A DNA stretch of 41,628 nucleotides. It comes from Bacteroidaceae bacterium. Its GTDB lineage: Bacteria > Bacteroidota > Bacteroidia > Bacteroidales > Bacteroidaceae. Location: positions 1 through 41,628 of the forward strand of contig JAGCNZ010000082.1 in NCBI GenBank assembly GCA_017645655.1. The letters are read 5' to 3'. Below the pieces are notes generated by a model. The model did no database searches. It saw nothing but the letters and a program-made list of their open reading frames with translations, and was not told where the DNA came from. A program made the position numbers and the translations under genes. This document shows, piece by piece, positions 1 through 7,886 of this stretch (positions are counted from its first letter, which is position 1; every line of letters starts with the position of its first letter).

Positions 1-1
1 G

Positions 2-2197
2 ACTGCCATCGAGATCCAGAAGGAGTTGCCGCCGGGCATGGAACTCGTGGATGTGATGAGCACGAAGGACTTCCTCGACGCCAGCATCCGCAATGTCGTA
101 CGCACGCTCGTCGAGGCCATCTTCCTCGTCGTGCTTGTCGTCTATATCTTCCTGCAAGACCTCAAGAGTACGTTCATCCCGTCGCTCGCCATCGTGGTGA
201 GTTTGATAGGCACCTTCGCCGTGCTTTATTTCATTGGTTTCAGCCTTAACCTGTTGACGCTCTTTGCTTTGGTCTTGGTGATAGGCACGGTGGTGGACGA
301 TGCCATCGTCGTGGTGGAAGCCGTCCAAGCGAAGTTCGACGAGGGCTATAAGTCGCCTTATCTTGCCTCTGTTGACGCGATGAAAGGCCTCACCTCTGCC
401 CTCATCACGACCACCATTGTCTTTATGAGCGTCTTCATCCCCGTTTGTTTCGTAGGCGGAACCACAGGCGTCTTCTATACGCAGTTCGGTGTGACGATGG
501 CGATTGCCGTTATCATTTCCACCATCAACGCCATGACGCTCTCGCCCGCCCTGTGTGCCTTGATGCTCCGACCCAGGCGAGAAGGCGACACGAGCTTCTC
601 GGCGCGCTTCCACGAGGCGTTTAATGTCGGCTTCCATCGCGTGGTAGGCAAGTACCAAAGGGGCGTCCTGCGCATCTTCCACAACCGTTGGCTGCCTTGG
701 GTTTCCGTGGTTGCCGTGTGCTTCTTGCTGGCCTACATGCTCAAGACGACGAAGACCGGCTTCGTGCCAAACGAGGACATGGGCTCCATCAACGTCAACG
801 TCCAGTGCGCTCCAGGCACGAGCATGGCTGTGACAGGCAGGATAACGCGCGAAGTGGAGCGTCGCATCAAGGACATCCCGCAGTTCCGTCTCTACAACAT
901 GACCATCGGTCGCGGCTCGACATTCGACCAGTCGTCGTCCGCCGGCTCGTTCAATATCCGCCTGAAGAACTGGGATGAACGCAAGGCGAAGGGTGACGAC
1001 ATCAACTCCGTGATAGATGAAATCTACCGCCGGACTGCTGATATCACGCAGGCTCAGATACGTGTCAGCACCCGTCCTATGATATCAGGTTATGGCGCGA
1101 CGAGTGGCTTCGAGCTTCACGTGCAAGACCGCAAGGGCGGCAAAATCGAGGACCTGATGCGCATCACCCGTGTTCTGATTGACTCCTTGAACCAAGAACC
1201 CGCCATCTCTCGCGCGTTTACCACCTTCGACACCAAGTATCCGCAGTATCGCGTGGAAGTGGATGCTGCCCGTTGCAAGCGCGATGGTGTGACGCCGAAT
1301 GCCGTCTTGCGGGTACTTTCGGGCTATGTCGGAGGCACTTACAGCAGCAACCTGACACGCTTCACGAAGCTTTATCGCGTCATCGTACAAGCCTCGCCCG
1401 AGTTCCGTCTCGACGAGAAATCGCTCTCCAACATGCGTGTCCGCAGCGAGAGCGGGCAGATGATTCCCATCACGCAGTACATCTCGATGGAGCGCGTCTA
1501 TGGCAGCGAGGGCCTGAACCGCTTTAACCTGTTCAGCAGCATCGCCGTCATGGGGCAGACCGCCGACGGTTACAGCAGCGGACAGACGCTGGAAGCCATT
1601 CGCCGCACCGCAGCCAAAGTGCTTCCCGAGGGCTATGGCTACGAGTTCGGCGGCATGTCGCGCGAGGAAGCGTCGCTGGGCAACACGACCGCCATCATCT
1701 TCGTCATCTGCGTCCTCTTCATTTACCTCATCCTTTGTGCGCTCTACGAGAGCCTCTTCATCCCCTTGGCCGTCATCCTGAGCGTGCCGTTCGGACTGCT
1801 CGGCAGCTTCCTTTTCTCGAGGATGTGGGGCTTAGAGAACAACATTTATATGCAGACGGGACTCATCATGCTCATCGGCTTGTTGGCAAAGACGGCCATT
1901 CTGCTGACCGAATACGCCACGGAGCGACACCGCAAAGGCATGAGCATCACGATGGCCGCGATGAGTGCCGCCAGAGTTCGTCTGCGCCCAATTCTGATGA
2001 CTTCGCTCACCATGATATTCGGCATGCTGCCCCTCGTCTTCGCTCATGGCGTGGGAGCCAACGGCAACATCTCGCTCGGCGTAGGCTGTGCAGGCGGCAT
2101 GCTCGTCGGCACCATCGCGTTGCTCTTCATCGTGCCCGTGCTCTACATGCCTTTCCAATGGCTCCACAGCCGCTTCGGACACGCGGTGAAGCGGTAG
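2..2197 (+). CDS. RND (HAE1/AcrB-type) multidrug efflux permease, 5' end outside window
   Basis: This is the C-terminal 731 residues of an inner-membrane proton-driven efflux pump; the frame is open from base 2, so the true start lies upstream and roughly 300 residues are missing. The sequence shows the two hydrophobic halves of the family: a helix with the Asp-Asp pair (D99-D100 of this fragment, context TVVDDAIVVVE) and the matching lysine helix (K630, context GLLAKTAILL), which form the proton relay in AcrB. The SPALCALML motif and the large periplasmic porter loops between the halves are also present. It would work with a periplasmic adaptor and an outer-membrane channel, which are not in the window. 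The substrate cannot be inferred. The fragment ends in a short cytoplasmic basic tail, as is usual for the family. Confidence 0.95.
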   Translation, partial: TAIEIQKELPPGMELVDVMSTKDFLDASIRNVVRTLVEAIFLVVLVVYIFLQDLKSTFIPSLAIVVSLIGTFAVLYFIGFSLNLLTLFALVLVIGTVVDDAIVVVEAVQAKFDEGYKSPYLASVDAMKGLTSALITTTIVFMSVFIPVCFVGGTTGVFYTQFGVTMAIAVIISTINAMTLSPALCALMLRPRREGDTSFSARFHEAFNVGFHRVVGKYQRGVLRIFHNRWLPWVSVVAVCFLLAYMLKTTKTGFVPNEDMGSINVNVQCAPGTSMAVTGRITREVERRIKDIPQFRLYNMTIGRGSTFDQSSSAGSFNIRLKNWDERKAKGDDINSVIDEIYRRTADITQAQIRVSTRPMISGYGATSGFELHVQDRKGGKIEDLMRITRVLIDSLNQEPAISRAFTTFDTKYPQYRVEVDAARCKRDGVTPNAVLRVLSGYVGGTYSSNLTRFTKLYRVIVQASPEFRLDEKSLSNMRVRSESGQMIPITQYISMERVYGSEGLNRFNLFSSIAVMGQTADGYSSGQTLEAIRRTAAKVLPEGYGYEFGGMSREEASLGNTTAIIFVICVLFIYLILCALYESLFIPLAVILSVPFGLLGSFLFSRMWGLENNIYMQTGLIMLIGLLAKTAILLTEYATERHRKGMSITMAAMSAARVRLRPILMTSLTMIFGMLPLVFAHGVGANGNISLGVGCAGGMLVGTIALLFIVPVLYMPFQWLHSRFGHAVKR

Positions 2198-2262
2198 TTC
2201 GGAAGTGTCTGGTTGCCCGATATCGCTTGCTGCGTCTTGGGGTGTGGCAGCTTTTTTTGTGT

Positions 2263-2350
2263 CATTTGACAGGTGAAGTTCGTTGCTCCTTCATGTAAGA
2301 GTGATTGCTCTTACATGAAGGAGCAATTGCTTCTACATGAAGGAGCAAAC
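2263..2350. repeat. 22-bp-period array A with CATG core
   Basis: Three consecutive 22-bp units at 2285-2306, 2307-2328 and 2329-2350 carry the core CATG at 2292, 2314 and 2336, exactly 22 bp apart. Unit 1 is inverted relative to units 2 and 3, so 2283-2301 and 2308-2326 form a perfect 19-bp inverted repeat with a 6-nt loop. A decayed unit may precede them at 2263-2284. The array lies between the end of the efflux gene and the promoter of the next gene. It belongs to the same period class as the arrays at 24814, 34646 and 40148. Confidence 0.8.
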
Positions 2351-2379
2351 AACTTAACTGCATTTTTTTTGCAAAACTC

Positions 2380-2410
2380 TTGGTGAAATGGGGGATTTTT
2401 GCTAATTTTG
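2380..2410 (+). promoter_or_regulatory. Bacteroidota-type promoter for the HU/winged-helix gene
   Basis: TAATTTTG at 2403-2410 matches the -7 consensus TAnnTTTG. A TTG at 2380-2382 lies 20 bp upstream in the -33 position. The start codon at 2436 follows about 25 bases downstream. Confidence 0.65.
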
Positions 2411-2435
2411 TGGAGCAAAATAAAACGATACGACT

Positions 2436-3062
2436 ATGCCTATAAGATTTTCGATTGCCAAGCGCGGCGTCCTTCCAACCGAGGGACAGCAGGAGAATGT
2501 GAGTGAAACGACTGATTTGGAGAGCCTTCGCGTCTTGTTGGAAAGCCCGCAGACGACGGATGCCATTGAGTTTCAGAGCAGCAACGGCAGGTTGCCTTCC
2601 GTGTTGCCCAAAGCCGAGTTGCTGGCGGCTCTGAGCACTTTGCAAAGGGTGATGGTTCATGAATTCGAGAAGGGCAATGCCGTTACACTGCCCGACATCG
2701 GCACTTTCCGCCTTTCCTTGAAGGGCAGCATCGAGGTGAAGGACGGTAACTATCACGGCAAGGACGTCCGCGTGGATGGCATTCTGTTCCGTCCCGACCG
2801 CGAGTTGCTGGCCGAGGTGCGTGGTTTCGAGGTGGACCAGGTTCCGTATGGATGGAAGTTCAATGCAGAAGAGTCGGAGGTCGAGGCACGCCTCGCCGAA
2901 CTCTTTGCCAGCAAAACATACATTACTCATAAGGATGTGTCGGTCGCTTTCGAACAGACCTTGACCCGCAACCGCGTTACAAAACTCTTGGGCAGGCTCG
3001 TTCGAGAGGGGCGTTTGGTTCGCGAAGGCAAGGGCACTCAGACGCGTTATCGCCTCGCATAG
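2436..3062 (+). CDS. HU-like DNA-binding protein with C-terminal winged helix
   Basis: A 208-residue protein. Residues 1-130 resemble the Bacteroidales HU-related family: an N-terminal strand (MPIRFSIAKRG), a helical region, then the HU signature GNAVTLPDIGTFRLSLKG, which forms the base of the DNA-binding arms. The last 65 residues (from about 140) have the pattern of a winged helix, with two helices, a recognition-type helix rich in Arg and Thr, and the wing GRLVREGKGTQTRYRLA. No signal peptide or membrane segment is seen, so it should act on the nucleoid. The gene has its own promoter. The HU assignment rests on the GIGTFRL-like motif; the winged helix is inferred from pattern only. Confidence 0.8.
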   Translation: MPIRFSIAKRGVLPTEGQQENVSETTDLESLRVLLESPQTTDAIEFQSSNGRLPSVLPKAELLAALSTLQRVMVHEFEKGNAVTLPDIGTFRLSLKGSIEVKDGNYHGKDVRVDGILFRPDRELLAEVRGFEVDQVPYGWKFNAEESEVEARLAELFASKTYITHKDVSVAFEQTLTRNRVTKLLGRLVREGRLVREGKGTQTRYRLA

Positions 3063-3132
3063 GCAAAAATTTTTCTCTTTTTAGCGACATATTTCTGCTG
3101 TTCTTGTGTATATAAGGGTGGCAAGACAAACT

Positions 3133-3693
3133 ATGGCAGACCAGGAAAAGCAGATGATACTCGCTGCCCAGCGCGGGCAAGCCGACGGTTTTAAGTACCT
3201 GATGGACAGGTACGGACGTCAGGTTCAGCTGCTTGTGGCACAGATGGTCGGCGATGTTCGCGACGCGGAGGAGCTGACGCAGGACGCTTTCGTGCGTGCC
3301 TTCACACATCTCTCCGACTTTGACCCCGAGCGAGCCTCGTTCACGACGTGGCTTAGCCGAATCGCCTACAACACGGCCCTGAACCATCTTCGCAGCCGAG
3401 GACTGGCCTCTATGCCGCTCGACGAGGAGCGCTACACCCCGCCAGACGGGGCATCGTGGGCGCAGGAAGAGGACGAGATGGCAGCAAGAAACGAACGGCT
3501 CATGCTTCTCGACAAAGCCATCGACTGCCTGCGCCCAGAGGAAAGGACGCTCCTGCACCTGCATTACTACGAGGAGCGTTCGCTCGCAGAAATAGCCGAG
3601 GTGATGGATGTGGCAGCAGGTCCGCTCGCCAGCAGGCTGCAAAGAATCAGGAAGAAACTCAAGAAGTTGTTATCATTGACCATTGAACATTGA
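3133..3693 (+). CDS. ECF-type RNA polymerase sigma factor
   Basis: A 186-residue sigma-70 family protein of ECF size. Region 2 is at about residues 17-85 (LMDRYGRQVQLLVAQM, then DAEELTQDAFVRAF and FTTWLSRIAYNTALNHLRSR), which binds core polymerase and the -10 box. Region 4 is at about 130-185 (LRPEERTLLHLHYYEERSLAEIAEV, the helix-turn-helix reading the -35 box). I chose the ATG at 3133; an upstream GTG at 3106 would add nine residues of poor quality. The next gene starts 34 bp downstream and encodes a one-pass membrane protein, the usual place for an anti-sigma factor. The trigger is unknown. Confidence 0.92.
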   Translation: MADQEKQMILAAQRGQADGFKYLMDRYGRQVQLLVAQMVGDVRDAEELTQDAFVRAFTHLSDFDPERASFTTWLSRIAYNTALNHLRSRGLASMPLDEERYTPPDGASWAQEEDEMAARNERLMLLDKAIDCLRPEERTLLHLHYYEERSLAEIAEVMDVAAGPLASRLQRIRKKLKKLLSLTIEH

Positions 3694-3727
3694 AGCTTTA
3701 GCTCGACGAAAGTCAACATTGACCATT

Positions 3728-4384
3728 ATGAAGCAGGAAAAGGAACTGGATAAACTACTAAAGGCAGCATTTGAACGAAAGGCAGCCAACGTGCCGCCAC
3801 TCTCGGAAGACTTTGCCGAAAGGGTGCTGAAGGCTGTAGAAGTCCGTCGGCGAAACAAGCAACGCACGGTGGCGCTTTGGGTGAGCGGCATCGCAGCAAC
3901 TTTGCTCGTGGGCTTCTTCCTCTTTGTGAACAAGCCGAAAGAACTGCCTGTAGTGACTCAAAATACTGAAATACCAGAGAAGCAACAAACGCTTCAACCA
4001 GAGCCGACGAATGACGAGTCGAAAAGCCTGACACAGGAGGGTGAAAGACATCACGTGTCAAGTCGGACAAAACCACATGTGACATTGGCAAAGACCACAC
4101 GTGAAGTTGAGCAACCTGACGCGTCAAGTTCCGAAGAACCTCTGCTTGCGTCTTTAGAGGCGGAACAAGAAGTCGCTCCACCTCCCTCGGAAAGGGCAGA
4201 GGAGCAACCTGAGGAAGCACCCGTCATCTCGCCCGAAATGCAGGCTCTCGTCGATATCTACCTCGCCGAAGAAGCCTTGCAGGTCGCCTACAAACAACAG
4301 GAGCAGACAGAACCTCTGCGGGCATACATCGCCACGCTTGAGGGCGAGGAACTCGAGACATCGCACGAAATCATTTCATTCTAA
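3728..4384 (+). CDS. One-pass membrane protein, possible anti-sigma factor
   Basis: 218 residues from the ATG at 3728. A cytoplasmic part of about 50 residues (KQEKELDKLLKAAFERKA and on) precedes one membrane segment (VALWVSGIAATLLVGFFLFV), followed by a long Glu/Pro/Ser/Thr-rich periplasmic linker and a helical end (MQALVDIYLAEEALQVAYKQ). The topology and its place directly behind an ECF sigma gene fit an anti-sigma factor, but I see no zinc-binding ZAS motif or other signature, so that role is inference. The linker at about residues 109-135 is encoded by a 22-bp-type repeat array (4053-4130), which suggests that segment is poorly constrained. Confidence 0.6.
   Translation: MKQEKELDKLLKAAFERKAANVPPLSEDFAERVLKAVEVRRRNKQRTVALWVSGIAATLLVGFFLFVNKPKELPVVTQNTEIPEKQQTLQPEPTNDESKSLTQEGERHHVSSRTKPHVTLAKTTREVEQPDASSSEEPLLASLEAEQEVAPPPSERAEEQPEEAPVISPEMQALVDIYLAEEALQVAYKQQEQTEPLRAYIATLEGEELETSHEIISF
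4053..4130. repeat. 22-bp-type array E inside a coding region
   Basis: Cores ACGTG at 4053, ACATG at 4075, ACGTG at 4099 and GCGTC at 4121 are spaced 22, 24 and 22 bp. Sequence after each core (TCAAGT, TGACATTGG, AAGTTGAG, AAGTTCCG) resembles the units of the intergenic array at 24814. The array sits in the variable linker of the one-pass membrane protein. Because 22 is not a multiple of 3, each unit is read in a different frame. Confidence 0.65.
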
Positions 4385-4405
4385 ACATTCAAAACGTTAT
4401 TAATT

Positions 4406-5281
4406 ATGAAGAACTTAATCCTTGCGAGCTTGATGCTCGTCAGTTTGAACGCTTCCGCACAGAATGTCATAGCGCAAGACATAGAGTCCTGGATGAGCAG
4501 TCTCATCTCCCAAGCCATTGACAACAAGGTGGAAGTCAGCAAGAGTCTTGGTCAGGAACGCGACATAACGAAGGAGGGAACGCCTCTGAAGTGGCGTTGC
4601 GACATTATGACGTTCACCCTTCCAAAGAAGCAACGTTCCATGCTCGACGAGATGATAAAAGCCTTTGAAGCCAACGGAACCTACAATCCGAACTGTTATA
4701 GCGTCAACACTTTATCGACGGGCAACCCGCAGAACGAAGGCAAGCGGAACCTGATGATAGGTGATGACCCGAGTCGCTACGTCACCATTGGCGAGCAATA
4801 CGGCAACTACATCAACATCAACATACTTGATGCTGGCGACACCACTAAGACGCATCGCTACGCATACGCCCTCGAATGGAAGGAAGACCACAAGGGAAAT
4901 GTCTTCGCACGATACATCGTGACGTACGCCAAGATACCTTCGGCACAGACAACCACCTATATAGGCATGGGCATCCCTTCCAACCAAATAGGCTACATCA
5001 ACGAAAAGGCGAATGACGACGCTTTCATCACCAACTTTAACAACTTGAAGGATTATTACTTCAATCATCAAACGAAATTGACGGCAGTCACGGCTGGCTC
5101 CATCTATAACCTTTGCAAGATGGGCGTCGAGTATGGTGTCTTCAGACGTCCCGAATCTACAGAGAAGTGGGAGAAGGTAATGCACGACATTGACTCTTTA
5201 ATAGAAGTAGCGAAGACCGAGACAGACCGCAAGAACTTCCAGAAGGCGCGCGACCTGCTGATGAAGATGAAACAAAAGTAG
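4406..5281 (+). CDS. Secreted protein of unknown function in the sigma-factor operon
   Basis: 291 residues with a clear signal peptide (MKNLILASLMLVSLNASA, cut before QN). The mature part has no domain I recognise with confidence. It is a mixed polar protein with a region around ITKEGTPLKWRCDIMTFTLPKKQ near residues 54-77, a central beta-rich part, and a charged helical C-terminus (TDRKNFQKARDLLMKMKQK). It starts 21 bp after the membrane protein and is followed by a terminator, so the sigma factor, membrane protein and this protein form one operon. Such triplets of sigma factor, membrane regulator and exported protein are common in Bacteroidales. The exported protein could be a target or a sensor; the sequence does not say which. 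Confidence 0.8.
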   Translation: MKNLILASLMLVSLNASAQNVIAQDIESWMSSLISQAIDNKVEVSKSLGQERDITKEGTPLKWRCDIMTFTLPKKQRSMLDEMIKAFEANGTYNPNCYSVNTLSTGNPQNEGKRNLMIGDDPSRYVTIGEQYGNYININILDAGDTTKTHRYAYALEWKEDHKGNVFARYIVTYAKIPSAQTTTYIGMGIPSNQIGYINEKANDDAFITNFNNLKDYYFNHQTKLTAVTAGSIYNLCKMGVEYGVFRRPESTEKWEKVMHDIDSLIEVAKTETDRKNFQKARDLLMKMKQK

Positions 5282-5342
5282 GCAGCCACACAAGCAAAAA
5301 GTATTTTTCTCAATTAAGTTTTTGGTAATTTTCTTTTCATGT

Positions 5343-5376
5343 CCTCGACCAGCTGCGAAGCCAGTCGGGGATTTTT
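5343..5376 (+). terminator. Rho-independent terminator of the sigma operon
   Basis: CCTCGAC (5343-5349) pairs with GTCGGGG (5364-5370, with one G-U pair), with an inner GCT/AGC pairing, and is followed by ATTTTTG. Confidence 0.65.
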
Positions 5377-5455
5377 GTATCGTCCCATTACTGCGAATAG
5401 GGAAAGCTTTCTCTCTTTTTTTAGAGAGAACAGCTGCTATGTCCAAATAAAGTTG

Positions 5456-5463
5456 TATCTTTG
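5456..5463 (+). promoter_or_regulatory. -7 element TATCTTTG upstream of the hexosaminidase gene
   Basis: TATCTTTG matches TAnnTTTG. Transcription would start near base 5470, which leaves the ATG at 5472 almost leaderless and favours the ATG at 5493. No convincing -33 box is seen. Confidence 0.55.
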
Positions 5464-5492
5464 CAAGCGAAATGAAACTAACGACTGCTATT

Positions 5493-7109
5493 ATGAAAAG
5501 GCTTTCTGTTCTTTTTACTTCCCTGCTTTTGTGTGCAGGTACGGCAATGGCTGCCGTCAACATCATTCCCAAACCTACATCTGTCGTAGAACGCGAAGGC
5601 ACGTTCCGCCTCAAGAACGGCATGACCATCGGCTACAACAACCCGGTCCTCGCCCCAGCAGCCACGTACCTTCAGGACTTGCTGACACAAAGCACAGGCT
5701 TCAGCTTCAAGACAAAAGCCGGCAAGGGAAAGATACAACTCAACATCGTCCTTCCCGACGAGAACAACGAAGACTACGAACTCATTAGCGACAAGAAGGG
5801 CGTCCTCATCACGGCCCACAGCTATCGTGGCATCATCAATGGCATTGCGACGCTGAGGCAATTAATGCCTATTAAATGTAGGCAGAACTTTTGTTTGTTC
5901 GGAGGCTTTCATGAATTCTATTGGGGAATACCTTCTGTCACTATTAAGGACGCCCCGAATTTCCATTGGCGAGGCCTGATGCTCGACCCCGTTCGTCACT
6001 TCTTCTCTGTTGAAGAGACGAAGCGTTTGCTCGACCAGATGGCGCTCTATAAGCTCAATAAGTTTCATTGGCACTTGTCGGACAACGAGGGCTTCCGCAT
6101 GGAAGTGAAGGCTTATCCCGAGTTGACGGGCGATTCGATGGCTTGGCGTCGCTTTAACTACCACGACCGCCAGTGCCTCGACCGAGCTGCAAAGGAGAAC
6201 AATCCTACGATGCTCCTTCCGTGGAAGTTCTTCAAGGAAGTCGAGGGCTTTGGTGAGCTTTACGGCGGCTACTATACGCAGGACGAGATTCGCGATGTCA
6301 TCCAGTACGCAGCCATTCGTGGCATCGACGTGATTCCCGAGATTGATATGCCCGGACACAACGGTTCGGCTTGCTGGTGCTATCGTTGGCTGAGTTGCAC
6401 ACAAGATGGTCGGGAGCCGCTTTGCCTCGGTCGCAACACGACCATCGAGTTCGCAGAAAAGGTTTATGACGAGGTCTTCCAGCTCTTCCCATACGAGTAC
6501 GTGAGCATCGGCGGCGACGAAGTGAACCGCCGTCGTTGGTCGGAGTGCAGCGAGTGCAAGAAGCGCATCGAGAGCGAGGGCTTGAAGGACGTCAGCGAAC
6601 TGCAAGCGTGGTTCACGAAGAAGATGGAGAAGTACTTCAACGCCCACGGACGTCGCATCCTCGGTTGGGACGAGATACTCGAGGGCGGACTCTCCAAGAC
6701 GGCAACCGTGCATTGGTGGCGTGGCGACCATCCCGACGTGACGCAGAAGTCAACGGCTATGGGCAACGAGGTCGTGCTCTGTCCCTTCACCTTCCTTTAT
6801 TTTGATTACGCGCAGGACGACAACACGTTGCGTCACATCTACGACGGCGACATCGTGCCCGTTGACCTCACGGCCGAGCAATTGAAGCTCATCAAGGGCA
6901 TGCAGGCAAACATCTGGTGCGAGCGCATTCCCACGGAAGCCCGCATGCAATGGATGGCCTTCCCTCGTGCTTTGGCATTGGCTGAAAAGGCTTGGACGCC
7001 CCGCAAAGACCAGAGTTGGGACGACTTCTTCCCACGCTTGCAAGCACACCTGAAGCGACTCGACGCGATGGGCATCCAGTATCGTCCCTTGCAGACCAAG
7101 CGTCCGTAA
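5493..7109 (+). CDS. GH20 beta-N-acetylhexosaminidase
   Basis: A 538-residue exported enzyme that removes terminal GlcNAc or GalNAc from glycans such as host mucin or chitin fragments. The signal peptide is MKRLSVLFTSLLLCAGTAMA. A GH20b-type N-terminal alpha/beta domain (about 21-135) precedes the TIM barrel, which starts near DAPNFHWRGLMLDPVRHFF. The barrel contains FHWHLSDNEGFR, DVIPEIDMPGH and the catalytic pair in SIGGDEV (D342-E343), where the Asp holds the substrate acetamido group and the Glu is the acid. W residues of the sugar pocket follow (LGWDEIL, VHWWRG). No sorting tail is present, so it is likely periplasmic or surface-linked by other means. The upstream ATG at 5472 is less likely because of the promoter position. 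Confidence 0.95.
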   Translation: MKRLSVLFTSLLLCAGTAMAAVNIIPKPTSVVEREGTFRLKNGMTIGYNNPVLAPAATYLQDLLTQSTGFSFKTKAGKGKIQLNIVLPDENNEDYELISDKKGVLITAHSYRGIINGIATLRQLMPIKCRQNFCLFGGFHEFYWGIPSVTIKDAPNFHWRGLMLDPVRHFFSVEETKRLLDQMALYKLNKFHWHLSDNEGFRMEVKAYPELTGDSMAWRRFNYHDRQCLDRAAKENNPTMLLPWKFFKEVEGFGELYGGYYTQDEIRDVIQYAAIRGIDVIPEIDMPGHNGSACWCYRWLSCTQDGREPLCLGRNTTIEFAEKVYDEVFQLFPYEYVSIGGDEVNRRRWSECSECKKRIESEGLKDVSELQAWFTKKMEKYFNAHGRRILGWDEILEGGLSKTATVHWWRGDHPDVTQKSTAMGNEVVLCPFTFLYFDYAQDDNTLRHIYDGDIVPVDLTAEQLKLIKGMQANIWCERIPTEARMQWMAFPRALALAEKAWTPRKDQSWDDFFPRLQAHLKRLDAMGIQYRPLQTKRP

Positions 7110-7134
7110 GGAAGTAATAAAGCATCAACAATCT

Positions 7135-7170
7135 GCTCCTTCGTTGTTTCGACGAGGGAGCTTTTGTTTT
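7135..7170 (+). terminator. Terminator after the hexosaminidase gene
   Basis: GCTCCTTCGT (7135-7144) pairs with ACGAGGGAGC (7152-7161) with one G-U pair, followed by TTTTGTTTT. Confidence 0.8.
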
Positions 7171-7274
7171 GTATTACTACGAATAACTGTTCAATAACTA
7201 CGAATAAACGTTAAAAAGCGGTCAATATCTAAAGTTTCCGATATCTAAACATTGCGAGATTAAGTAAAACTCCC

Positions 7275-7282
7275 TTACTTTG
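7275..7282 (+). promoter_or_regulatory. Likely -7 element of the BlaI-type regulator gene
   Basis: TTACTTTG is close to TAnnTTTG and sits 16 bases before the ATG at 7298. As BlaI-type repressors bind their own promoter, an operator is expected here, but I see no clear dyad. Confidence 0.4.
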
Positions 7283-7297
7283 CCTTCGGAAACAAAC

Positions 7298-7699
7298 ATG
7301 AAGAATGATATGAAACGCAACGACAACACACTGACTAAGGTTGAGTTCGAAGTGATGAACATCCTTTGGGACATCGAAGGAGCGGCTTGTGCGTGGGACA
7401 TCATCGAACGCTACGAAGAGCCGAAACCTGCTTATACAACCATCGCGACCTACTTGAAAGTGCTCTGCGAGAAAGGCTATCTCGACTTCCACAAAGTGGA
7501 AGGGCAGGGCAAGACGCACCGCTACCTGCCTCTCGTCACGCGCGCCGAATACACGCGCCGCACCATGCAAGAGGTCAAGAAGAACTTCTTCGGCGGCAGC
7601 GTGAAGTCCATGCTCAACTACTTCGTTCGGGAAGAGAACCTCTCAGCCGAAGAAGTCAAGGAACTGCTAAAGCTCATTGATTATTCAAACGACAAATGA
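7298..7699 (+). CDS. BlaI/MecI-family transcriptional repressor
   Basis: 133 residues. The winged helix-turn-helix of the BlaI/MecI family is at about 7-75: LTKVEFEVMNILWD, then the recognition region PAYTTIATYLKVLCEKGYLDF and the wing KTHRYLPLV. A C-terminal dimerisation helix region follows (SVKSMLNYFVREENLSAEEVKELLKLI). These repressors are inactivated by cleavage after an M56 membrane peptidase senses a signal such as beta-lactam. An M56 gene follows 187 bp downstream on the same strand, matching the usual pair. The likely start is the ATG at 7298; an internal ATG at 7310 is possible. No beta-lactamase gene is nearby, so the regulated target is unknown. Confidence 0.92.
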   Translation: MKNDMKRNDNTLTKVEFEVMNILWDIEGAACAWDIIERYEEPKPAYTTIATYLKVLCEKGYLDFHKVEGQGKTHRYLPLVTRAEYTRRTMQEVKKNFFGGSVKSMLNYFVREENLSAEEVKELLKLIDYSNDK

Positions 7700-7712
7700 T
7701 ATGTTTTATTAA

Positions 7713-7820
7713 ACCACGAATTACACGAATTGCACGGGCTGTTCTTTTACCACGAATTACACGAATTGCTCGAATTATTCGTCGATATCAAGGGTATAGC
7801 CAATTCGTGAAATTCGTGGT
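7713..7820. repeat. Direct and inverted copies of an ACCACGAATTACACGAATT element
   Basis: Two identical direct copies (7713-7733 and 7749-7769) of ACCACGAATTACACGAATTG plus one base are followed by an inverted copy at 7801-7820 with one mismatch. The second direct copy and the inverted copy can form a hairpin of about 20 bp between the repressor and peptidase genes. Confidence 0.8.
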
Positions 7821-7849
7821 AGGAAAAAGCAATCCATGTCTTCAGACGT

Positions 7850-7883
7850 TAAATCGTAAATTGTAAATCGTCAAATTGTAAAT
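7850..7883 (+). repeat. GTAAAT leader element before the M56 peptidase gene
   Basis: A 28-nt block of the form GTAAATnG repeated, with GTCAAAT as third word, extended here by one 5' word. It ends 3 bases before the ATG. The same block precedes ftsY, rimO and the batB-batC gene. Confidence 0.7.
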
Positions 7884-7886
7884 GCT

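Noticed and set aside
2283-2326. Rho-independent terminator for the efflux gene
   Set aside because: The 19-bp stem is strong but is not GC-rich and has no U tract; it is better explained as part of array A.
3106-3132. GTG start for the sigma factor
   Set aside because: The added residues (VYIRVARQT) are not typical and the ATG at 3133 gives a normal ECF start.
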